NCBI RefSeq assembly: GCF_029277305.1
Contig: NZ_CP119526.1
From: Guptibacillus hwajinpoensis
GTDB taxonomy: Bacteria > Bacillota > Bacilli > Bacillales > Guptibacillaceae
Strand: one strand, 5' to 3'
DNA length: 64,000 nucleotides
The notes under the pieces are model-generated. The model searched no databases. It was not told the origin of the DNA and saw only the letters and a list, made by a program, of their open reading frames with translations. A program made the position numbers and the translations under genes. How positions within the stretch are numbered: position 1 is the stretch's first letter; each line of letters opens with the position of its first letter. Of the stretch, positions 35,092-43,700 are shown in pieces.

Positions 35092-35945
35092 AAAATAAAG
35101 GAGACCGCGCCTTTGATCTACTTGTAACGATCTCTCTCATTCTAGTTGGTGTATTATCCGTTTTCCCTTTGCTTTTCGTCGTTGCAGTATCTCTAACCCC
35201 GATCGAAGAAGTATTGAAAAATGGTGGATTTGTTCTGATTCCTGAAGCGATTAACTTTGATGCGTATACTCACCTTTTATCACAACCCAAAATCCCAAAA
35301 TCGTTTATGGTCACCATATTTATTACAGTTGTTGGAACGATCATTAACTTGATTCTTACTACATTAATGGCGTATCCATTAAGTCGCAAAAACTTACCTG
35401 GTCGCAACATTTTCATTTTCCTCGTCGTCTTTACACTCTTATTTAACGGCGGGATCGTACCAACATACTTAATTGTAAAAGCAACTGGTTTACTTAATTC
35501 CGTGTGGGCAATGATTATTCCGAATGCGATTTGGAGCTTTAATGTTCTGATCATGAAAAGCTTCTTTGAAAACTTACCAGAAGATATTTTCGAAGCAGCT
35601 CGAATTGATGGTGCAGGCGAATTTAGAATTCTCGGGCAAATTGTACTCGCTCTTTCGAAACCCGTTATGATTACAATTGGCTTATTCTATGTCGTTGGTC
35701 ACTGGAACGAATTTTTCCAGGCCGTTATGTACATTACAGATCCTGCCCTAAATCCTCTCCAGGTTGTGGTTCGAGATATTCTTGTACAAAATCAAGACCA
35801 AATCGAGAACGTGGATGCAGTTATACCGACAGCTACCATTCAAATGGCAGCCGTTATTATTGCAAGCTTACCAATCATTGTAATTTATCCATTTGTTCAG
35901 AAACATTTAACAAAAGGGATGCTACTAGGTTCGATCAAAGGATAG
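35085..35945 (+). CDS. ABC sugar transporter permease (YtcP/LplC type)
   Basis: Second permease of the heterodimer, 286 residues, six transmembrane segments; EAA loop FEAARIDGAGEFRILGQIVLALS near residue 185 and the family tail KGMLLGSIKG. Start at ATG 35085 following GGGGGA; it overlaps the upstream permease. Works with the permease at 34123 and, by inference from shared regulatory motifs, with the binding lipoprotein at 49671. Confidence 0.92.
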   Translation: MVKNKGDRAFDLLVTISLILVGVLSVFPLLFVVAVSLTPIEEVLKNGGFVLIPEAINFDAYTHLLSQPKIPKSFMVTIFITVVGTIINLILTTLMAYPLSRKNLPGRNIFIFLVVFTLLFNGGIVPTYLIVKATGLLNSVWAMIIPNAIWSFNVLIMKSFFENLPEDIFEAARIDGAGEFRILGQIVLALSKPVMITIGLFYVVGHWNEFFQAVMYITDPALNPLQVVVRDILVQNQDQIENVDAVIPTATIQMAAVIIASLPIIVIYPFVQKHLTKGMLLGSIKG

Positions 35946-36004
35946 AAAACGATCATGTCAGAAGCAGAACATAGAATGAATGCCATACTCGTAGGGGAGA
36001 AACA

Positions 36005-37174
36005 ATGAAACAAGTAAGAATTGGATTAATCGGTATTGGATTAAGAAGTTCTATTGCAAAATATTGGCATCAGCCGGATGGAGAATCTGTTGTTGTAGCA
36101 GCAGCAGATCTATCCATCTCTAGATTAAAAGCCTTTCAAGAAGACATAAACAAAGAAACATATATTACGACAGATTATAAGGAACTTTTGGAACGACAAG
36201 ACGTGGATGCCGTTGTTATTACAACACCTGATCACTTACATGAGGAACATGCCATTGCAGCATTTAGAGCAGGAAAACACGTGTATTGCGAGAAACCATT
36301 AGCTATTTCAGTGGATGGGTGTGATCGTATTCTCGATGAGTGGGAGAAGTCAGAGAAGCATCTTATGATCGGGTTTAATATGAGGTACATGAATATGTTT
36401 CGAACGATGAAAGGAATTGTGGACTCTGGTGTAATAGGTGACATTAAAGCCGTTTGGGTTCGTCATTTTGTAGGGTTAGGTGGAGAGTATTACTACCATG
36501 ACTGGCACGCTAACTCTTCAAATACGAATTCTCTTTTACTCCAAAAGGGTTCTCATGATTTAGATATTATCCACTGGATAACAGGAAGTTACACCAAAAA
36601 AGTCTCAGCATTTGGTAGCCTTGATTTCTTCGGAGGAGAAAAAGATAACAATCTTACGTGTCCCACTTGTGATCAAAAACAGGACTGCACAGAATTTAGC
36701 ACTACTCCATTGAATCAATGCGCTTTTCGCAATGAAGTGGATGTAGAAGACAATAACATGGTCATTATGGAATTAGAAGGTGGCATTAAAGCTTCTTATT
36801 TACAGTGTCATTTTACCCCAGATTATCAACGCAACTATACGTTTATTGGCACAAAAGGAAGAATTGAAAACTCCGAACCGGATGGAAAAGTATATGTGAA
36901 GACGAGAAAATCTAACACCTGGCATGAATATGCTGATCAAACATACGACATAAAGACGACAGAGGGAAGTCATGGTGGAGCCGATCCAGTCATATGCCAG
37001 GATTTTGTAAATCTTGTTCTTCATAATAAACAACCGCTCACAACTCCTTATGCTGGAAGAATGAGTGTCGCAGTTGGTTGTGCGGCGTCAGAATCCATTC
37101 GGGCTGGAGGAAAAGTGGTACAGGTCACTCAGCGAGTTGGATCTGAAAAGGCACAAAGCACAGGTATTACTTAA
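36005..37174 (+). CDS. Gfo/Idh/MocA-family oxidoreductase with a cysteine cluster
   Basis: NAD(P)-dependent dehydrogenase-like protein of 389 residues. N-terminal Rossmann motif RIGLIGIGLRS and the family EKP motif in HVYCEKPLAIS. In the C-terminal domain there is an unusual run of cysteines at about residues 220-240 (LTCPTCDQKQDCTEF and LNQCAF), a possible metal-binding insert. Ribosome site GTAGGGGAGAAA. It belongs to the ABC-transporter operon. Substrate unknown; a sugar or uronate derivative is likely from context. Confidence 0.87.
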   Translation: MKQVRIGLIGIGLRSSIAKYWHQPDGESVVVAAADLSISRLKAFQEDINKETYITTDYKELLERQDVDAVVITTPDHLHEEHAIAAFRAGKHVYCEKPLAISVDGCDRILDEWEKSEKHLMIGFNMRYMNMFRTMKGIVDSGVIGDIKAVWVRHFVGLGGEYYYHDWHANSSNTNSLLLQKGSHDLDIIHWITGSYTKKVSAFGSLDFFGGEKDNNLTCPTCDQKQDCTEFSTTPLNQCAFRNEVDVEDNNMVIMELEGGIKASYLQCHFTPDYQRNYTFIGTKGRIENSEPDGKVYVKTRKSNTWHEYADQTYDIKTTEGSHGGADPVICQDFVNLVLHNKQPLTTPYAGRMSVAVGCAASESIRAGGKVVQVTQRVGSEKAQSTGIT

Positions 37175-37216
37175 CTAAACATCACGAGAAAAAGAAGGAT
37201 AAAGAGGTGTATCTGA

Positions 37217-37846
37217 ATGGTTGAATTAAATGGCTTATGGGGCAAATTTTATCGCATTACAGAATGGATCGCTCGTCTTGTATACGTTCAATGTCTATGG
37301 CTCTTATTCTCGATTGTTGGGCTTTTGGTCGCAGGAATTTTCCCTGCAACAATGGGCATGTTTGCAGTCGTACGCCGCTGGCAACTCGGAGAGACAGATG
37401 TTCCTGTTTTCCCTGAGTTTTGGACTACCTATAAACAAGAATTTGTAAAGGCCAATCTTGTTGGCTGGTTGACGACGATCGTGGGAGGGTTATTGCTCTT
37501 TAATTTAACCCTATTCAGAGGCTATGAAGGAGTATTCTTCCTCATATGCTACCTCTTTACCTTAACAATTATATTTTTGTATAGCTTGACTGCGCTTTTT
37601 GTTGCTCCTGTTTTTGTTCAATATAAATTATCAGCCCTTAAAGTTATCAAATACGCGGCCATCATTGCATTATCTTATCCGTTACATGCTTTGATGATGG
37701 GGGCAATCATGATTGCCTTCTATTATGTTCTTTTATTAGTTCCTGGGTTATTACCGATTTTCAGCTTTAGCTGGCTTGCCTTTCTACTCATGTGGGTAGC
37801 GAATCTTGTTTTTCGTAGAATGGATCAAAAAGAAGTTCAAAAATAA
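37217..37846 (+). CDS. YesL-like (DUF624) membrane protein
   Basis: Membrane protein of 209 residues with about five hydrophobic segments. It matches the DUF624/YesL family, which accompanies LplB/YtcP-type sugar transporters in Bacillus (as in the rhamnogalacturonan yes operon). The function of the family is not known; a transporter-accessory role is a guess. Ribosome site AAAGAGGTG. It is followed by kduI after 20 bases. Confidence 0.85.
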   Translation: MVELNGLWGKFYRITEWIARLVYVQCLWLLFSIVGLLVAGIFPATMGMFAVVRRWQLGETDVPVFPEFWTTYKQEFVKANLVGWLTTIVGGLLLFNLTLFRGYEGVFFLICYLFTLTIIFLYSLTALFVAPVFVQYKLSALKVIKYAAIIALSYPLHALMMGAIMIAFYYVLLLVPGLLPIFSFSWLAFLLMWVANLVFRRMDQKEVQK

Positions 37847-37866
37847 CATTTATGGGAGATGAGAAT

Positions 37867-38700
37867 ATGGAAATCAGACATGCAACAAACCCGACAGAAG
37901 CCAAACACTATACAACAGATCAATTAAGAGAACGGTACATGATGGAGAGGGTTTTTACTGAAGGGGAAATCAATATGCTTTATGCTCATGACGATCGCAT
38001 GGTCATCGGTGGCGCTATCCCAACAAGTCAGGAAGGACTTTCACTATCCGCAACAGAGACATTAAAAACGTCTTATTTTCTAGAACGCCGAGAAATTGGA
38101 ATCATAAACATCGGTGGGCATGGAACTGTCCAGGTTGATCAAGAAACGTTTGAACTCGATAAGCGTGATTGTCTTTACATAGGAAAAGGCAAGGAAAACG
38201 TTACGTTTTACCCTGGTAACGCCGAGAATGCAGCAAAGTTTTATTTTGTCTCTACACTAGCTCATAAAGAATATCCTACTCAGAAATTAGCGATCAAAGA
38301 CGCGGAGCCTAACCACCTTGGTTCTATTAAAGAGTCAAATGAACGAACGATTTACAAATACGTTCACGCAGAAGGAATTCAAAGCTGCCAACTCATGCTA
38401 GGGATGACAATGCTAGAGCCTCATAATATGTGGAACACGATGCCAGCTCACATTCATGATCGCCGAAGTGAAATCTATTTTTATTTTGATATGCCTGAAG
38501 AAGGACGTGTTTTTCATTTCATGGGAGAGCCAGACGAAACAAGACATTTGCTCGTTTCTAATGAACAAGCAGTCATTTCCCCATCCTGGTCCATCCATAG
38601 CGGTGCTGGAACTTCAAGCTATACGTTTATTTGGGCTATGGCTGGAGAGAACTACACGTTTACGGATATGGACTTTATTGATATGAAAGACTTAAAATAG
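37867..38700 (+). CDS. kduI: 5-dehydro-4-deoxy-D-glucuronate isomerase KduI
   Basis: Isomerises the linear form of unsaturated glucuronate (5-keto-4-deoxyuronate) to 2,5-diketo-3-deoxygluconate. It has 277 residues, equal to the family length. The zinc ligands are seen as H195, H197, E202 and H244 (HIHDRRSE and WSIHSG), each one position off the E. coli numbering. Start at ATG 37867 with GGGAGAT. Followed 7 bases later by kduD; the two steps are consecutive in the pathway. Confidence 0.95.
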   Translation: MEIRHATNPTEAKHYTTDQLRERYMMERVFTEGEINMLYAHDDRMVIGGAIPTSQEGLSLSATETLKTSYFLERREIGIINIGGHGTVQVDQETFELDKRDCLYIGKGKENVTFYPGNAENAAKFYFVSTLAHKEYPTQKLAIKDAEPNHLGSIKESNERTIYKYVHAEGIQSCQLMLGMTMLEPHNMWNTMPAHIHDRRSEIYFYFDMPEEGRVFHFMGEPDETRHLLVSNEQAVISPSWSIHSGAGTSSYTFIWAMAGENYTFTDMDFIDMKDLK

Positions 38701-38707
38701 GAGGCTA

Positions 38708-39472
38708 ATGATGGGATACTTAGATCGTTTTTCATTAGAAGGGAAAACAGCACTCGTCACAGGAGCAGCTGGAGGAATTGGTCAAGCAATCGCCGTGGCT
38801 TATTCAAAAGCAGGGGCAAAGCTCATACTACTTGGTCATCGAAATAACTTAGATGAAACAACGCAACTGATTGAGGAAGGAGGTGGGAGTGCTCATCAAG
38901 TGATTATTGATTTAGAGGATGTTGAATCACTTCCAGCATATTGTGAAGATCTATTAAGTCAATTCCAAATCGATATTTTGGTTAATAACGCTGGGATCAT
39001 TAGACGAGATGAGGCTTCTGATTATTCAATAGACAACTGGAATGCTGTGATGAACACGAACGTCAATGCCTTATTCCTTCTTACTCAACATCTTGCTCGT
39101 CCGATGCTTGAACGAAAGGAAGGGAAAATCATTAATATTGCGTCTTTACTATCATATCAAGGAGGTGTGTATGTACCAGCATACACAGCAAGCAAACACG
39201 CTGTTAACGGTTTAGTAAAAGCGTTTTCGAATGAATGGGCAAAGGATGGAATTCAGGTGAATGGCCTTGCGCCAGGCTACATTGCCACAAATAATACAAA
39301 AGCCATTCGAGAAGATGAGAAACGCAACCAATCTATCTTAGAGCGCATCCCTGCTGGAAGATGGGGAGAAGCGGAGGACTTAACAGGCGCAGCCATTTTC
39401 CTAGCTTCTGAGGCTTCTAATTACATGAACGGACATACGTTAATTGTTGATGGCGGTTGGATGGCTCGGTAG
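38708..39472 (+). CDS. kduD: 2-dehydro-3-deoxy-D-gluconate 5-dehydrogenase KduD
   Basis: Short-chain dehydrogenase of 254 residues that reduces 2,5-diketo-3-deoxygluconate to KDG. NAD-binding motif TGAAGGIGQAI, NNAG at 93-96, catalytic S146, Y159 and K163 (YTASKHA), and the C-terminal NGHTLIVDGGWMAR tail. AATAGGAGGC ribosome site. It directly follows kduI. The KDG kinase and aldolase that would finish the route are not in the window. Confidence 0.93.
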   Translation: MMGYLDRFSLEGKTALVTGAAGGIGQAIAVAYSKAGAKLILLGHRNNLDETTQLIEEGGGSAHQVIIDLEDVESLPAYCEDLLSQFQIDILVNNAGIIRRDEASDYSIDNWNAVMNTNVNALFLLTQHLARPMLERKEGKIINIASLLSYQGGVYVPAYTASKHAVNGLVKAFSNEWAKDGIQVNGLAPGYIATNNTKAIREDEKRNQSILERIPAGRWGEAEDLTGAAIFLASEASNYMNGHTLIVDGGWMAR

Positions 39473-39503
39473 TAAGTTGCTCTAAACGGAAGGCGGTGAA
39501 AAG

Positions 39504-40691
39504 TTGCAACGCATCTTACTTAGAGGAGGAAAAGTTTACACTCCTAATCCAAATCGTCAAGAAAATACTATTCTCATTGAAAATGATAAAATCACCGGTA
39601 TCGGTTCAGATATTTCAAGAGATTTACCGGTTGATCAAGTGATAGATCTCCCTTCCCAATACGCTATTCTACCCGGTATGATCGATGTCCACATTCATGG
39701 TGCAGCAGGTTCAGACGTCATGGATAGTACCCCTGAAGCCTTAACAACGATTGCCAAAACTCTTCCCTTAGAGGGTACGACTAGCTTTCTAGCTACAACA
39801 ATGACGAACCCCTCTTCAAATATTGAACATGCATTAAGAAATGCTGCTATTTATCATCAAAAAAATAACCATCCTGGCCAGGCTGAAATGATTGGGATTC
39901 ACCTAGAAGGCCCATTTATTAATCAAAACCGTGCGGGTGCTCAACCTACTTCCTCCATTATTAGACCAGATGTTTCAACATTCAAACACTACCAATCTCT
40001 CGCAAATGATTTAATAAAGCTTGTCACACTTGCTCCTGAACTTGATGATCAAACAGAATTAACGAGGTATTTATATGAAAACGGGATGATCGCTTCAGTT
40101 GGTCATTCCGAAGCTAATTTTGTACAACTATCTCACGCTGTTAACTCAGGTATTCGACACGCAACACACCTTTTTAATGGAATGAACGGTCTTCATCACC
40201 GGGACCCAGGTTCGGCTGGTGCTATTCTATTGAATCAAAACATCTTAGCTGAAATCATCGTAGATGGGATTCATGTTTCTAAAGATATGGTTGATTTAAC
40301 TTATCGGCTTAAGGGAGCAGAAGGACTTCTTCTAATAACAGATGCGATGAGGGCTAAATGCTTAAACGAGGGCATTTATGATTTAGGTGGTCAGGAAGTG
40401 GAAGTAAAAGATCATAAAGCCATACTAAAGAGATCTGGCAGTTTAGCTGGAAGCATACTAAAAATGAACGAAGCTGCCCGAAACATGATGGAATTTACTC
40501 ATTGTTCCATGTATGACCTTATGAAGATGACATCTGAAAACGCAGCGAAAGAATTAGGGATTTGGGAGAGAAAAGGAAGTATAGAAGTGAATAAGGATGC
40601 AGACTTACTCGTAGTTGATGAACAAATGAATGTGCAATTAACGATATGTAGAGGACAAATAGCAAATCGATCACTTCAAGAAAACAAATAG
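39504..40691 (+). CDS. nagA: N-acetylhexosamine-6-phosphate deacetylase (NagA/AgaA type)
   Basis: Amidohydrolase of 395 residues removing acetate from GlcNAc-6-P or GalNAc-6-P. Metal-site motifs: H63xH65 in IDVHIHGAAGSD, the Glu in HLEGPFINQNRAGA, GHSEANF, HLFNGMNGLHHRDPG and TDAM. The start is TTG 39504 behind GGAAGGCGGTG. In this operon, with an AgaS-like enzyme and tagatose-type kinase and aldolase upstream, the AgaA function (GalNAc-6-P) is likely; sequence alone does not decide between the two. Confidence 0.92.
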   Translation: MQRILLRGGKVYTPNPNRQENTILIENDKITGIGSDISRDLPVDQVIDLPSQYAILPGMIDVHIHGAAGSDVMDSTPEALTTIAKTLPLEGTTSFLATTMTNPSSNIEHALRNAAIYHQKNNHPGQAEMIGIHLEGPFINQNRAGAQPTSSIIRPDVSTFKHYQSLANDLIKLVTLAPELDDQTELTRYLYENGMIASVGHSEANFVQLSHAVNSGIRHATHLFNGMNGLHHRDPGSAGAILLNQNILAEIIVDGIHVSKDMVDLTYRLKGAEGLLLITDAMRAKCLNEGIYDLGGQEVEVKDHKAILKRSGSLAGSILKMNEAARNMMEFTHCSMYDLMKMTSENAAKELGIWERKGSIEVNKDADLLVVDEQMNVQLTICRGQIANRSLQENK

Positions 40692-40696
40692 CATAA

Positions 40697-40710
40697 GTTG
40701 ATCCGTCAAC
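40697..40710. promoter_or_regulatory. Operator candidate 3 of the sugar regulon
   Basis: GTTG-ATCCGT-CAAC, same arms and 6-base spacing as the motifs at 21544 and 49547, 24 bases before the secreted lyase gene. Confidence 0.5.
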
Positions 40711-40734
40711 CAATCCACTAATTGGGAGGATATT

Positions 40735-43700
40735 ATGCAGAAACCGTCTGGATACTCTTTACTAGCCGTCTTGACCTTAGTCATTTCCTTACTTGTTTCA
40801 TCAGCGCTTCATGCAGAAGAAAACAACATGGTTCGTAATGGTAGCTTTGAAGATTCGAATGGTTCATTGAACAAATGGGGAGTATGGAAAGCATCTGGAA
40901 ACCCAACGATTGAAGCTATTTCTGACTCGTCAATTGATGGAAGTCACGCACTATCCATTCAAAGCCCTGATCAAAATGCTCGCGCCTCGGTGTATCAAGA
41001 TATTCTTGTCGAGCCAGGGGAAAGTTATCAAGTTTCTGAGTGGATTAAGCTTAAAAATGTTCAATCCTCTTCAAAGGGAGCCTATATAAGAGTATCCTTC
41101 TATAAAGCGGATGGGCAAAGAAGTAAAGAATTTTCGCTATTTGAAGGGAAGGGAACAACCGATTGGGAACAAGCCTCCCTAACACTTGATATCCCTTCAA
41201 CCATCACAAAAATACGCATCGAGAATTTTCTCGAAAACGGGACAGGGCAAATATTGATCGATGACGTTCAAGTTGTACCAACTACTAATATACTTCCAAC
41301 AAAACTAGAATTGAATACTTCTTATAAAGCAATGGAAATTGATGAAACATTCCAAGCAGAAGCAACAGTCTTACCTGAGAACGCTACAAATAAGGAAGTT
41401 ACATGGACTAGTTCTGACAACACTGTTGCAGAAGTTAATCAAACAGGACTAGTTAAAGGTTTAAACAATGGTTTCGCAACGATTACAGCCACAACAGCAT
41501 CTGGCGCGTTAACTTCCGTATTTACAGTAGAGATCGGTCAGGCTAATTATATTCTAAATGGAGCATTTGAGGATGGTGATCCTGGCTCCGCCCCTCCCAA
41601 GTGGAGTACCTGGAAGCCGAAGGGAAATGGAGAAATTAAGCTTGTTACAGATCAGGTGAAGGAAGGAACACAATCTGCTTATCTACACAATACAAATCCT
41701 GATGATAGAACGTCACTCGTTCAAAGAGTTCCCATACAAGCGGAAACAACCTATGCACTATCTTATTGGATGAAGACGGAAGATATTAATGAAGGTACAG
41801 GGTCTATGGCCGTACGCATTCAATTCAAAAATGAAACATGGCAAAATACGTCAGGTATGATTTTAGTTGGAGCAATGGAAGGTTCAAATGAATGGACAAA
41901 AATAACAAAACTTCTCAACGTCCCGAAAAACACGGTTACATTATCCATCGAACCAATGATGGATAGTCGAAATGGGAAAGCGTGGATTGATGATATGCAA
42001 TTAGTAAAAGTGAACTATGATGAGCCACCTGAAATCAGTGCGTTTCAAGCAACGACAATCACAACAGGAGCTGTCAAGTTAAAATGGGATGTCCCTCCCG
42101 GATATAATGACCTTTTAACATATAACATTTATCGAAGCACAGAAGAGGAGTTTCCACTTGATGAGGAACATCTATTAAATAAGAGTGAAACAAACGAATG
42201 GATCGACTCGAGAACTTCCTTAGGTGCTACCTATTTTTATAAGATAGAAGCAATAATGAAAGCCACAAAGGAAAGTAGTCAATCCAATACTGCATCAGTT
42301 GAAATCACAAACGTCGAACCACCATCTAAGCCAGAGGCATTTAGCGTCCTTACTCATATAGAAAATGGCGCTGTAGGAACATGGGGATTATCTCCGGAAT
42401 CGCGCCTTGAGTTCATCAGAATTTATTCTTCTCCTAATAAAATTGAAAATTTAAACGAGGCCACTCTTGTAGCCGAAGATCAAGCTCAGCATCCTTCACT
42501 TTGGATGAATGAAGACGTTACTGATGAGTATTTCGCCATGACTGTCGTTGATGCGGAAGGAAATGAGAGCGATTTCATAACTGCTAAACAAAAAGATATT
42601 CTCCCTAAAGTCCAAGATGAACCAATAAGTCTTGATCATCCTTATTTGTATTTTAATGAAAATGACATAGACGAACTAAAAGCTAAAATAGAAACAGAAG
42701 CATATGCAGAAGAGGCACTTAAAGACTTACAGAAAAACGCAGATGAAGCAATCCAACGAACCACAGGGGAATTTTCACTCCCGCCTACTAAGAATAACCT
42801 TCACTTGCATTTAGGAGAAATCGCAAGAGATGCCGGACTCGTTTATTGGATAACAGAGGATGATAAATACAAAGAAGCTGCCATGACGATAATGAAAGAA
42901 TACGCAGATCATTACCCCGGTTATCCCCTGACAGGAAGTTATGATGGGAGACTTACAGCACAAACTCTTGAAGAATCGGAATGGTTGATCAATATAGCTT
43001 GGGTATACGATATGATGCATCCTTTTCTAGATGATAATGAGAGATATAAAGTAGAAGAGAATGTATTGAAAAACGCAATAGAAGTAATTGATCGCTACCA
43101 ACGAGGTCTCTCCAATTGGCAGGTCTGGCATAATGCTGCGATAGGAAATGCAGCACTCGTTTTGAAAGATATGTCACGTCTTGATCAAGTTATCAATGAT
43201 CAAAAGCATGGGGCATTAAAGCAGCTTTCGGAAGGAATCCGCCAAGATGGTCTATGGTGGGAAGGTCCAAGTACGTATCATGAATATGCCATTAAACCCC
43301 TTATGTATCTTTCTGTTCCACTCTATCAATCGAATCAAGACTTATTTCATGTAAAAAATGGTGAACAATATGCTATTAAAGAAATGCTCGATTCATTAAT
43401 GAATTATACATTTGGAAATATGGCTCGGCCTGCAATCGGAAACGCTGCATATAAAACCTTACAATCTAAAATGATTTACGAAATCGGCTTCCATTACTAT
43501 CAAGACCCAAAATACGCCTGGCTGATTAAACAATCCGTTGGAGAAAATCGTGAAGGTTCACTCACAGAGCCTTGGGCGATATTATTTGCAGATAAAGATC
43601 TTTCTTCTGCTGATTTTTCTATTGGTACAAATGACTTTGCTCCAGAAGGGGAAAATAACAATGGAAGCACTTTTTATCGAGATTCCGGTTTAACAATTAT

